A stretch of 64,000 nt of DNA from NCBI RefSeq assembly GCF_001556515.1, contig NZ_LSJA01000317.1:46623-110622 (forward strand), written 5' to 3'. The stretch is from Caulobacter sp. CCH9-E1 (lineage in GTDB: Bacteria; Pseudomonadota; Alphaproteobacteria; Caulobacterales; Caulobacteraceae). A model generated the notes under the pieces. It saw nothing but the letters and a program-made list of their open reading frames with translations, was not told the DNA's origin and did not search any database. Shown piece by piece: positions 37,236-44,821 of this stretch; the first letter of the stretch is position 1; each line of letters starts with the position of its first letter. Made by a program: the position numbers and the translations under genes.

Positions 37236-38798
37236 ATGACCCCCGAACCGAACCACCAGCGCGTCCTGATCGTCGACTTCGGCAGCCAGGTGACCCAACT
37301 GATCGCCCGCCGGGTGCGCGAGGCCGGCGTCTATTGCGAGATCCATCCGTTCGACAAGGCCGAGGCCATCGTCGACGAGTACAAGCCCAGCGCCATCATT
37401 CTTTCGGGCGGTCCGGCCAGCGTGCTGGAGGCGGACAGCCCCCGCATCGGCCGCAAGCTCTTTGACCTGGGCCTGCCGCTGCTGGCCATCTGCTACGGCC
37501 AGCAACTGCTGTGCGATGTCCTGGGCGGCAAGGTCGAGGGGGGGCACGCCGGCGAGTTCGGCCGCGCCGAGCTGACCATCGGCAAGGTCAGCCCGATGTT
37601 CCAGGGTCTGGCCGGCGTCGGCGAACTCGAAACCGTCTGGATGAGCCATGGCGACCGCGTCACCGCCATCCCCGAGGGCTTCGAGGTCATCGCCACCTCG
37701 ACCGGCGCGCCGTTCGCGGCCATCGCCAATGACGAGAAGAAGATCTACGCCCTGCAGTTCCACCCCGAGGTGTACCATACCGTCAACGGGGCCAAGATGT
37801 ACCGGAACTTTCTGTTCAACATCGCCGGTCTGAAGGGCGACTGGACCATGGCGGCCTTCCGCCAGGAGATGGTCCAGAAGATCCGCGACCAGGTTGGCTC
37901 GGGCAAGGTGATCTGCGGCTTGTCGGGCGGGGTCGACAGCTCGGTGGCCGCCGTCCTGATTCATGAGGCGATCGGCGACCAATTGACCTGCGTCTTCGTC
38001 GACACCGGCCTGCTGCGCAAGAACGAGGCCGATCAGGTCGTCACCCTGTTCCGCGACCACTACAATATCCCTTTGGTTCACGTGGACGCTGGCGACCTGT
38101 TCCTGGGCGAGCTGGCCGGCGTAAGCGACCCGGAGACCAAGCGCAAGACCATCGGCAAGCTGTTCATCGACGTCTTCGATAAGGAAGCCGCCAAGATCGA
38201 CGGCGCCGAGTTCCTGGCCCAGGGCACGCTCTATCCCGACGTCGTCGAGAGCGTCTCTGCCCGCGGCGGCCCTTCGGCGGTGATCAAGAGCCACCACAAT
38301 GTCGGCGGTCTGCCGGACTACATGAAGTTGAAGCTGGTCGAGCCGCTGCGCGAGCTCTTCAAGGACGAGGTCCGCGCCCTGGGCGTCGAACTGGGCCTGG
38401 CCCCCGCCTTCGTCGGCCGCCACCCGTTCCCGGGCCCGGGCCTGGCCATCCGTATCCCGGGCGAGATCACGCCCGAGAAGGTCAAGGTCCTGCAGGAAGC
38501 CGACGCCATCTATCTGGAAGAGATCCGCAACGCCGGCCTCTACGACAAGATCTGGCAGGCCTTCGCCGTGCTGCTGCCCGTGAAGACCGTGGGCGTGATG
38601 GGCGACGCCCGGACTTATGAGAACGTCCTGGCCCTGCGCGCCGTGACCTCGACCGACGGCATGACCGCCGACTTCTTCGAGTTCCCCTGGCCAGTGCTTG
38701 GCAAGACCGCCACCCGGATCATCAACGAGGTTCGCGGCGTCAACCGTGTCGTCTACGACGTGACGTCCAAGCCGCCCGGCACCATCGAGTGGGAATGA
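37236..38798 (+). CDS. guaA: GMP synthase (glutamine-hydrolysing)
   Basis: Converts XMP to GMP using glutamine-derived ammonia and ATP. The 520 residues comprise an N-terminal class-I amidotransferase (nucleophile Cys in [11 protein letters not shown], His/Glu in [10 protein letters not shown]), an ATP pyrophosphatase domain with the P-loop [13 protein letters not shown], and a C-terminal dimerisation domain ending GTIEWE. The last 15 bases recur with one change at 63596-63610. The 3' end of guaA is a known integration hotspot for genomic islands, and an integrase gene follows directly here. Confidence 0.97.
   Translation: MTPEPNHQRVLIVDFGSQVTQLIARRVREAGVYCEIHPFDKAEAIVDEYKPSAIILSGGPASVLEADSPRIGRKLFDLGLPLLAICYGQQLLCDVLGGKVEGGHAGEFGRAELTIGKVSPMFQGLAGVGELETVWMSHGDRVTAIPEGFEVIATSTGAPFAAIANDEKKIYALQFHPEVYHTVNGAKMYRNFLFNIAGLKGDWTMAAFRQEMVQKIRDQVGSGKVICGLSGGVDSSVAAVLIHEAIGDQLTCVFVDTGLLRKNEADQVVTLFRDHYNIPLVHVDAGDLFLGELAGVSDPETKRKTIGKLFIDVFDKEAAKIDGAEFLAQGTLYPDVVESVSARGGPSAVIKSHHNVGGLPDYMKLKLVEPLRELFKDEVRALGVELGLAPAFVGRHPFPGPGLAIRIPGEITPEKVKVLQEADAIYLEEIRNAGLYDKIWQAFAVLLPVKTVGVMGDARTYENVLALRAVTSTDGMTADFFEFPWPVLGKTATRIINEVRGVNRVVYDVTSKPPGTIEWE
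38784..38798 (+). repeat. Candidate left attachment site at the 3' end of guaA
   Basis: The terminal guaA sequence ATCGAGTGGGAATGA, including the stop codon, recurs at 63596-63610 as ATCGAGTGGGAGTGA (14 of 15 identical, same orientation). With the integrase gene 318 bp to its right, this is the expected position of attL. Confidence 0.65.
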
Positions 38799-38801
38799 TT
38801 C

Positions 38802-38820
38802 AGGGTCCTTTTTGGACCTT
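38802..38820 (+). terminator. Hairpin directly after guaA
   Basis: AGGGTCC at 38802-38808, a five-T loop, and GGACCTT at 38814-38820 form a short stem 3 bp after the guaA stop. It may be an island-borne terminator that now serves guaA. The stem has one wobble pair and no T tract beyond it, so support is modest. Confidence 0.4.
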
Positions 38821-38923
38821 CGCGGACCATCGCGAATATCGCTTAAATCCTTGAAATAAAACGTGTTCTGGTTCTCCGTCGATCGGCTACGATCGAGGGA
38901 AGCCAGTTCACGTTTCGTGTGTC

Positions 38924-39190
38924 TGACGGTATCGCCCTGAGCTTGCTCGCGAGGGCGTGCGGCTGATACCGTCACGACAAGTCAGGCCTGACGGTATTTT
39001 TTCTAGCATCAAGTCCCTGAATTCACTCAGGAAAAGGCGTTTCCACCACCCCGTTTGGGGCGTGACGGTATTTTGCGCCGATTTTCGGTGTTTTGGGGGT
39101 GCGCAGGAGGCCGTCCATGCTCACCGACGCTTCGCTCAAGCATCTGAAACCAAAGAAGAAACCGTACAAGGTCGCGGACCGTGACGGTAT
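38924..39190 (+). repeat. Cluster of TGACGGTAT repeats around the integrase start
   Basis: Direct copies of TGACGGTAT lie at 38924-38932, 38989-38997, 39063-39071 and 39182-39190, and an inverted copy (ATACCGTCA) at 38966-38974. Three of the direct copies continue with TT. The first four sites (including the inverted one) are in the 318-bp gap between guaA and the integrase; the last lies inside the integrase coding region. Apart from these repeats, the guaA-proximal hairpin and an AT-rich patch near 38840, the gap holds nothing recognisable. They may be arm-type integrase or excisionase binding sites. Confidence 0.7.
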
Positions 39191-40373
39191 TTACGTCGTG
39201 GTCGCTCCCTCGGGCTCGATTTCCTTCCGCCTCGACTACCGGATCAACAACCGGCGAGAGACCCTGACCTTGGGACGTTATGGCCGGGACGGCATAAGCC
39301 TGCTCGCCGCGCGGGAGCTCGGGATGGAGGCCCGGCGCAAGATCAGGGACGGGGTTTCACCGGCGCTCGAGAAGCGGCGGGACAAGGCCCGCATCAAGGC
39401 CGCCAAGACCTTCGGTGACTTTGGCCGCAAGTGGCTGGAAGAAGGCCGCATGGCAGACAGCACCCGCGCCATGCGTCGCTCGATCTACGAGCGTGACATC
39501 GAGCCGGCGTTCAAGAACCGTTTGTTGATCGAGATCGAGCCCGGCGATGTCCGGGCGCTCTGCGAGACGGTCAAGGGCCGCGGGGCGCCGGCCACCGCGA
39601 TCCATATCCGCGATCAGATCAATCTGATCTTCGCCTTCGCCCGTCTGCACGGGGAGAAGGTGGAGAACCCGGCCCACGACGTCAGCCCATCGTCGATCTG
39701 GTCGTTCACGCCGCGCGAGAGGGCATTGTCGGCCAAGGAGATCCGGCTCTTCTACCCACTGCTGGAGCAGGTCCCCACCTTGCCGACCATCCGGCTGGGC
39801 ATGAAGCTCATCCTGCTGACCCTGGTCCGCAAGAGCGAGCTGCAGGACGCCACCTGGGACGAGGTCGACTTCGTCAATGCGGTCTGGTGCATCCCCGCCG
39901 CCCGCATGAAGGCGGGCCGGCCTCACAACGTCTATCTGTCCAACCAGGCGCTCGACATCATGATCGCCTTGAAGACCTGCGCCGGGAACTCTCCTTACCT
40001 TCTGCCGTCGCGCTACGAGCCGGACCAGCCCATGTCGCGGGCGACGTTCAACCGGGTGACCACGAGCATCGCCGAGCGCGCCAAGGAGCAGGGGCTGGCC
40101 ATCGCGCCGTTCACCGTCCATGACCTGCGTCGCACGGGTTCCACCTTGCTCAACGAGATCGGCTTTGAAAGCGACTGGATCGAGAAGTGTCTGGCCCACG
40201 TCGATCGCCGGACCTCGCGCCGGGTCTACAATGTCGCCGAATACGCCCATCAGCGTCGGCACATGCTTCAGCAATGGGCGGACATGATCGACGCGTGGGT
40301 GAGGGGGGAGCGGCATGTCCCGACCTTGCGTCCCACAGAACTGCATGGTGTCACCCTGGACCCGGGGGCCTGA
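39117..40373 (+). CDS. int: Tyrosine recombinase, P4-type integrase
   Basis: A 418-residue site-specific recombinase with an N-terminal arm-binding domain of the DUF4102 type (LTDASLKHLKPKKKPYKVAD), a core-binding SAM-like domain (about 95-200) and a catalytic domain. Catalytic residues are Arg238 (LTLVRKSELQDATW), His335 and Arg338 (VHDLRRTGSTLL), His361 (LAHVDRRTSRRVYN) and the nucleophile Tyr371. All are present, so the protein looks active. The start at 39117 has AGGAGG at 39104-39109; a GTG at 39093 is the alternative. It most likely integrates the island at the guaA 3' end. Confidence 0.94.
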   Translation: MLTDASLKHLKPKKKPYKVADRDGIYVVVAPSGSISFRLDYRINNRRETLTLGRYGRDGISLLAARELGMEARRKIRDGVSPALEKRRDKARIKAAKTFGDFGRKWLEEGRMADSTRAMRRSIYERDIEPAFKNRLLIEIEPGDVRALCETVKGRGAPATAIHIRDQINLIFAFARLHGEKVENPAHDVSPSSIWSFTPRERALSAKEIRLFYPLLEQVPTLPTIRLGMKLILLTLVRKSELQDATWDEVDFVNAVWCIPAARMKAGRPHNVYLSNQALDIMIALKTCAGNSPYLLPSRYEPDQPMSRATFNRVTTSIAERAKEQGLAIAPFTVHDLRRTGSTLLNEIGFESDWIEKCLAHVDRRTSRRVYNVAEYAHQRRHMLQQWADMIDAWVRGERHVPTLRPTELHGVTLDPGA

Positions 40374-40415
40374 GCGCCGACCGGGTCCTGAGCCTCTCGG
40401 TGTAAACGAGACGCT

Positions 40416-40736
40416 CTATCGGCGATCCGGGCCGCCGACCTCGCGCCGAACAGGCCTGGTCTTGCGGTCACGCACGTCAGGCGCGGGGGCGCGGTCCTGG
40501 ACGCCGGCCTCGCCCTCGCGCTTGCGCTCGGCGAGCCAGGCCTCGACCTCGGCGAGATCCCAGACCACGCAGCGCCGGGTTAGGGCGAAGCGTCGCGGAA
40601 ACTCTCCGCGACGCTCCATCTCGTAGATGGTGGTGTCGGCCAGCGGCACGATCTGGCGCAGCTGGCCGCGCCGGATCGCGCGAAGCGGCATGGAGTCGGG
40701 GTGGCGCTGGGGCGTTGGCGAGGCGGTGGCGGACAT
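40416..40736 (-). CDS. AlpA-family DNA-binding regulator (excisionase-like)
   Basis: A 106-residue protein. The central segment LRQIVPLADTTIYEMERRGEFPRRF is the winged-helix DNA-binding motif of AlpA/MerR-like excisionase proteins, continued by RRCVVWDLAEVEAWLAERKR. AlpA of phage P4-like elements activates integrase transcription and promotes excision. The start at 40736 has GGAG upstream; longer readings begin in GC-rich sequence. It converges on the integrase gene. The C-terminal 25 residues are charged and appear disordered. Confidence 0.88.
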   Translation of the reverse strand: MSATASPTPQRHPDSMPLRAIRRGQLRQIVPLADTTIYEMERRGEFPRRFALTRRCVVWDLAEVEAWLAERKREGEAGVQDRAPAPDVRDRKTRPVRREVGGPDRR

Positions 40737-40917
40737 CGGCGTGCTCCTTCGCCGTGACCTAAGCCTCGTCCGCTCGCGCGGTGAAGGGGGCGCCTGGCCG
40801 TCTGCGGCGGTAGCGGGCAAAGGCAGGCGGACGGCGGTCCTGGTTCAAGGTGGCGCCGTGATCTCGACTCGCCCGCCGGGCAAGCGCTACGGTGCGAGCA
40901 TGATCGGAGATCGTGAC

Positions 40918-41043
40918 ATGGCGCGCAGGCAACGGCTGCGCACGGGAAGCCCGTTGACCACGATCGGGTGGCTTCTGCTCGCCACGGGGATCGGCTCGAC
41001 GCTTGCCTTGATGGCGATCGGTCTGTGGAAACTGCATGTCTGA
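40918..41043 (+). CDS. Small single-span membrane protein
   Basis: A 41-codon reading frame preceded by GGAG at 40906-40909, eight bases from the ATG. The product has a basic N-terminus (MARRQRLRTGSPL) and one hydrophobic helix (IGWLLLATGIGSTLALMAIGL). Its stop overlaps the start of the next gene by eight bases, suggesting coupled translation. Its function is unknown; position suggests an island-maintenance gene. Confidence 0.5.
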   Translation: MARRQRLRTGSPLTTIGWLLLATGIGSTLALMAIGLWKLHV

Positions 41044-41305
41044 CCCCGTCGCCGACGACATGGACGTGCTGACCAACGATCCGCTGTTTCTACGGTTGCG
41101 GGCGATCCGTCAGGACGTCGAGAGCGGTCGGGCTCCCCCGGAGACCGTCGAGCGTTGGAACGAGCTTCGGGCGACCGTCAGGACGATCGTGAAGAGCCTG
41201 ACGGCGCGAATGCGGAGCGTGCCCGCGCATGAGCGAGACCGGGCCGCTCGTGAGTGGATCCAGGCCTTCGCCGACGAGCATTGGCCGCAGGCCACCCGGC
41301 ACTAG
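41036..41305 (+). CDS. Small helical protein of the island, unknown function
   Basis: An 89-residue, charged, probably all-helical protein (DPLFLRLRAIRQDVESGRAP, ERDRAAREWIQAFADEH). It overlaps the preceding 41-residue frame by 8 bp and lies between the AlpA-like and ParB-like genes. I do not recognise a named domain. Confidence 0.6.
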   Translation: MSDPVADDMDVLTNDPLFLRLRAIRQDVESGRAPPETVERWNELRATVRTIVKSLTARMRSVPAHERDRAAREWIQAFADEHWPQATRH

Positions 41306-41758
41306 GGCGACCCGCGCGCCAGATTGCCATGCGAGGCTCCCGCGGCCCGCTTGCGCGGTCCGCTTCGCCGGGCTCGGAGAGCGTCCGGCGGTCACGCTCG
41401 GTCCCGCGGCTTTCGCCGCTCCTACGGGCGCGACGCCTGGCGGGCGCCTTTGGGGCGCCGCCGGACGCTCGACGCCGCTTCCCGCCACGCGCCGTGCGCG
41501 GGCTCCTGTGCAGGCTTCATTCTGGCTTGATGGCGGCCTGACGGCCGCGGGCTTGGGGCTCCGCCCCCGGCGCGCTTCGGACCGGCTTCCGCCCAGCTTC
41601 GGGCGTGGCCTGAGGACGATGGGCGGCGGGGTGGAACGCCCTGCAGCCAGGTCCCCGCGAAGCCGGCGCCTCCGCTTGCACCCCCGGTCTCGCCGACGGG
41701 CGTCGGGGTTCAGGCGCGCCTTTTGCGCCTGAACCCCCATGCCCTCAAGGAGGCAGAC
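41306..41758. other. Very GC-rich palindrome-rich non-coding stretch
   Basis: About 450 bp without a convincing gene on either strand. It is dominated by short GC palindromes (e.g. GGGCGCC, GGCGCC, GCCGCGGGC) and by a strong hairpin at its right end. Long open frames across it are GC-driven shadows with no coding signature. It could be a replication or partition region or an mRNA leader of the ParB-like gene; sequence alone does not decide. Confidence 0.5.
41705..41737 (+). promoter_or_regulatory. Perfect 13-bp hairpin just upstream of the ParB-like gene
   Basis: GGGGTTCAGGCGC at 41705-41717 pairs perfectly with GCGCCTGAACCCC at 41725-41737 around a 7-nt loop containing TTTT. It lies 21 bp before the ParB ATG and ends shortly before the AAGGAGG ribosome-binding site. 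It may be an operator, an attenuator or part of a partition site. Confidence 0.65.
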
Positions 41759-42274
41759 ATGAACACCCAGAGCCAAGCTGTTTCGTTCGCTGGCGTTCAG
41801 CACGCCGAGGAGCGGGTCTATCCGCTCGGCAAGCTCAAGAAGTCGCCGCGCAACGTGCGCAAGGTCGCCCACACCGAGGCCGACATCGAGGCGCGCGCCG
41901 CCAGCATCAAGGCCAAGGGTCTGATCTCGCCGCTGGTGGTCGAGCCCGAGCTTGGCGCCGACGGCGCCGAGACCGGCTACGCCCTGGTCACCGCCGGAGA
42001 GGGGCGCCGACTGGCGTTGCGCCTGCTCGCCAAGCGCAAGGTGATCAGCAAGACCACGCCCGTGCGCTGTCTGGTCGATCGCCTCAACGATCCCCAGGAG
42101 GTCTCGCTCGACGAGAACGTTTCGCGCAGCGCCGTCCTCCCAGAGCGGGGGCGGGAAGGGAACGATGGGGCGGGGCGCGCAGCCGCGCTTCTTCTGGGGT
42201 TCTGGCGTTCGGTTTGGCGAGTTGTCCGGGGATTGTTGATCTTCGGAGCGCGACGCGGACTTACGGGGCATTGA
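41759..42274 (+). pseudogene. ParB/Spo0J-like protein gene, truncated
   Basis: The ATG at 41759 follows AAGGAGG. The first ~123 codons encode the N-terminal part of an ICE/plasmid-type ParB: VYPLGKLKKSPRNVRKV, EADIEARAASIKAKGLISPL, YALVTAGEGRRLALRLLAKR and EVSLDENVSR. A ParB nuclease/CTPase core normally continues into a helix-turn-helix region of several hundred residues. Here the frame leaves homology after about 42130 (SAVLPERGREGND...) and stops at 42274, giving 171 codons. The truncation point coincides with a sequence junction. Confidence 0.8.
42131..42271 (-). pseudogene. Possible 5' fragment of an unknown gene abutting the ParB truncation
   Basis: On the minus strand, from an ATG at 42271, an open frame reads MPRKSASRSEDQQSPDNS and then a Pro-rich segment (RPIVPFPPPLWEDGAA) before it runs antisense into the ParB gene at about 42131. 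It may be the beginning of a gene whose remainder was lost in the same event that truncated ParB. No ribosome-binding site is clear and the composition is low-complexity, so the call is tentative. Confidence 0.25.
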
Positions 42275-42520
42275 GGACAACTCGAATTCCGCCGCGCGAA
42301 AATTGCGTGGCGGATTCTCAGACGTGTCGCGGCGTCGTGGTGGGTAGCTGGGCAGATCGTCAAACCTGTGGATGACCGCGCCTCCGACGGTCGCGATGCA
42401 GCGATGGTCTGCGCCCGCCATTGGCAAGCCTTCAAGCTCTGGAGACGCATCCGTCCAAGTCGAAAGACCAGTCCGCCCGCAAACTGCAGCCCTTCCCTGG
42501 ACACCAAAAGGAAAGCGGCC

Positions 42521-42826
42521 ATGCCCTTTGTAAATGTAAAGCTCGTCGAAGGCGTCTTCACGCCGGACCAAAAGCACGAAATGGCCAAGGCCCTGACCGA
42601 GGTCATGGTCAGGTTCGAAGGCTCGGAGGCCTTCCGAGAAGTCGTGTGGGTGCTGATCGAGGAGCTGCATCCCGACGGCTGGCATATCGGTGGACGGCCG
42701 TTCCAGGGGCCCAAGTCCCTGCAGGAAACCCTCGACAAGTCCGCCGCCATCGCCTCGACCATCAAGGGACGGCCGACGACGCGCGCCGAGTGGGCCGAGG
42801 CTGCGCCGTTGCCGCCTTCCGCCTAG
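42521..42826 (+). CDS. 4-oxalocrotonate tautomerase-like protein
   Basis: A 101-residue protein with the tautomerase superfamily N-terminus: Met followed by Pro2, the catalytic general base (MPFVNVKLVEGVFTPDQKHE). The rest (KALTEVMVRFEGSEAFREVV) fits the beta-alpha-beta fold. The ATG has AAAAGGAAAG upstream. Longer in-frame readings upstream are not supported. The natural substrate is unknown; relatives isomerise unsaturated keto acids. It is the first intact metabolic gene after the ParB scar. Confidence 0.85.
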   Translation: MPFVNVKLVEGVFTPDQKHEMAKALTEVMVRFEGSEAFREVVWVLIEELHPDGWHIGGRPFQGPKSLQETLDKSAAIASTIKGRPTTRAEWAEAAPLPPSA

Positions 42827-42869
42827 GCCCTAGCCCTCGCTTGCCGGCGCCGGAACACGTTCGGCTTCG

Positions 42870-43799
42870 CTAGGCGAGGGCCTCGCCGACCAGGGCGTGA
42901 GACACCCTCCACAGCCGCTCGGCGTTTTCAGGATCGAGGGCGTAGGGCGCATAGCCGCTGACCAAGTCTGCGGGGCGCTTCATGATCGGCCGGGACTCGT
43001 TGCAGTCCTCAAAATAGCGACCGCTCACACCCTCGAGCAATGGCGAGGCCGCCAGAAGCACCGAGGTCGCAGCGCCCTGTTCGGCCGTCTTGCGCCGCTC
43101 GACCGGGGTCCTCAGTCCCCCTGTGTGCTTCTGCAAGCCCGTCGCGATTGCGCCCGGGTTGAGCGCGTTGGCGACGATGCCGTCGTTGCGCCAGTGGCGC
43201 ATGACGCTCACGGCCAGCAAGGCGCAGGCGGACTTCGACTGCCCGTAGGCGCCGATCGGGGTGTAGGGGATGAAGTCGTAGTGGAGATCGTCGAAGAGGA
43301 CGGGCGAGAACAGGTGCCCGAGCGAACTGAGCGAGACCACACGAGCGCCGTTGGCCTTGGCCAGACTGGCGCGCAGGGCCACGGTGAGCGCGAAATGGCC
43401 CAGATAGTTGGTGGCGAACTGGAGTTCGTATCCCTGCGGGGTTCGCTCCAACTCCGGCACCGCCATGATCCCGGCGTTGTTGACCAGCATGTGCAACGGG
43501 CTCTCCCAGGACCGAGCGAACGTGGCCACCGAATGAAGGTCTGACAGGTCCAGGCGACGGACGGTGATAGCCGGATTGCCTGTCGCGTTTTGAAGCGCCT
43601 CGGCGACGGGTTCGGCGGCCTCGGGGCGGCGCACAGCCAGAGTCACCGCCGCGCCGGCCATGGCCAGGGCGCGGGCTGTTTCCACCCCGATTCCGGCCGC
43701 GCCCCCGGTGACGATGGCGCTGCGGCCGTGAAGGTCGACGCCCTGTAGGACATCCAAAGCCGTGCTGGAGAAGCCGAAGGGCGTGGTGATTGGGTGCAT
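42870..43799 (-). CDS. Short-chain dehydrogenase/reductase, retinol-dehydrogenase-like
   Basis: A 309-residue SDR. The NAD(P)-binding motif is SAIVTGGAAGIGVETARALA, with MLVNNAGIMAVPE as the NNAG element. Ser is in VVSLSSLGHLF and the catalytic Tyr-Lys in YGQSKSACALLA. The start is set at 43799 (MHPITTPFGFSSTALDV), the conserved-looking N-terminus; upstream in-frame sequence is low-complexity. Length and motifs resemble the WW-domain oxidoreductase/retinol dehydrogenase subgroup. It converges on the tautomerase gene. The substrate is unknown. Confidence 0.9.
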   Translation of the reverse strand: MHPITTPFGFSSTALDVLQGVDLHGRSAIVTGGAAGIGVETARALAMAGAAVTLAVRRPEAAEPVAEALQNATGNPAITVRRLDLSDLHSVATFARSWESPLHMLVNNAGIMAVPELERTPQGYELQFATNYLGHFALTVALRASLAKANGARVVSLSSLGHLFSPVLFDDLHYDFIPYTPIGAYGQSKSACALLAVSVMRHWRNDGIVANALNPGAIATGLQKHTGGLRTPVERRKTAEQGAATSVLLAASPLLEGVSGRYFEDCNESRPIMKRPADLVSGYAPYALDPENAERLWRVSHALVGEALA

Positions 43800-43927
43800 G
43801 TCGACACTTGGAGAGGGCGGGGAAATTGGGAGCCGTCCCGGTCGTATCACCTTCATCTCACGGGCGCTTGGATAGAACGGTGCCTGTGATCGCAGCGCCT
43901 GCTCAGCGCTCGCCGGCGCCGTGATGG

Positions 43928-44716
43928 CTAGTCCTTGCGAAACGCGTTCAGGAGATGGCGGTGAATGGCGGGAGGGCCGGCGAGGACGCCTTCTCCCGTC
44001 GCGACCTCGCCGCCAGCCAATGTCGTAACCTGCCCGCCGGCTTCGGTGACGAGCAGACTCCCGGCCAGCCAATCGCCCGGATCGTCGCCCACTTCCCAGA
44101 AACCATCCAGCCGGCCGGCCGCGACATAGGCCAGTTGAAGAGACACAGCCGCCATCGGCCGGATGACGAAGGCGCTGTCCGACGCGAGCTTCACCAGCGC
44201 CAGCGCACGGTCCCGCGCCTTCGGCCCGACCTGCGCCAGAGGCGGAATGGATGTCCCGAGGACCGCGGTCGCGGGATCCTGCTTGCGCGACACCGTTACT
44301 GGTCTTCCGTTGCAGATCGCGCCGCCACCCTTCTGCGCCACGAACGTGTCTCGCTGCGATGTGTCATGCACGACGGAGAAGACGGGTTCGCCATCGACGA
44401 TCAGAGCCAATGAGCTCGACCAGAGGGGCAGGCCCTGAAGGAAGTGATAGGCACCATCGATAGGGTCATAGAGCCAGTAAGGACGACGATCCTGTGCGTT
44501 GACGAGGTCTTCTTCGGCCCAACCGATTTCAGGATAATCGATCGCAAGCGTCTCACGAAGATGTCCCGCGGCCTGAGCGCTGAGGTTCTTGATCCAGTCG
44601 ATCACCGCCTGCAGAGACTGCCCGGGATCCGGACGCTCGCTGATCGAGGCAAGTTGGAGCGCATTGTTGCAAACGCGCTCGGCGACCCGCGTCGCATCAA
44701 GGCCGAATTGGCGCAT
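43928..44716 (-). CDS. Inositol monophosphatase family protein
   Basis: A 262-residue member of the Mg2+-dependent IMPase/FBPase/CysQ superfamily. Metal-binding motifs are GWAEEDLV (Glu), WLYDPIDGAYHFLQG (DPxDG) and GDDPGDWLAGSLLVTEAGG (the third Asp). The DPIDGAYHF form differs from the usual DPLDGTxNF, where Thr is a ligand-site residue; here it is Ala. Substrate specificity may therefore be unusual. The start is an ATG at 44716 (MRQFGLDATR), preferred to a TTG at 44737. Confidence 0.85.
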   Translation of the reverse strand: MRQFGLDATRVAERVCNNALQLASISERPDPGQSLQAVIDWIKNLSAQAAGHLRETLAIDYPEIGWAEEDLVNAQDRRPYWLYDPIDGAYHFLQGLPLWSSSLALIVDGEPVFSVVHDTSQRDTFVAQKGGGAICNGRPVTVSRKQDPATAVLGTSIPPLAQVGPKARDRALALVKLASDSAFVIRPMAAVSLQLAYVAAGRLDGFWEVGDDPGDWLAGSLLVTEAGGQVTTLAGGEVATGEGVLAGPPAIHRHLLNAFRKD

Positions 44717-44758
44717 ATCGGTTCTTTCTTCGATCAAGCTTCAAATAGATATCGGTAC

Positions 44759-44795
44759 GCCCCCGTCCGGACGCCAATGAGAAGCAGACGGGGGC
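44759..44795 (-). terminator. Hairpin between the alpha/beta-hydrolase and IMPase genes
   Basis: A 9-bp perfect stem (GCCCCCGTC at 44759-44767 with GACGGGGGC at 44787-44795, 19-nt loop) lies in the 105-bp gap after the hydrolase stop on the minus strand. It has no T tract. Confidence 0.4.
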
Positions 44796-44821
44796 GGCCG
44801 TCGGCGCGGCCCGGCGCCGTC

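Noticed and set aside
38906-38920. LexA-box-like GTTC-N7-GTGT upstream of the integrase
   Set aside because: One half-site deviates from the alphaproteobacterial GTTC-N7-GTTC pattern, too weak to call SOS control.
36576-38975. A 799-residue minus-strand frame antisense to guaA and rsmB
   Set aside because: High-GC third-position bias opens long antisense frames; the translation is a low-information mix and guaA is firmly coding on the other strand.
41090-42685. A 531-residue minus-strand frame across the ParB region and GC-rich stretch
   Set aside because: It spans clearly plus-strand coding sequence. Only a short part (42131-42271) was kept as a tentative gene fragment.
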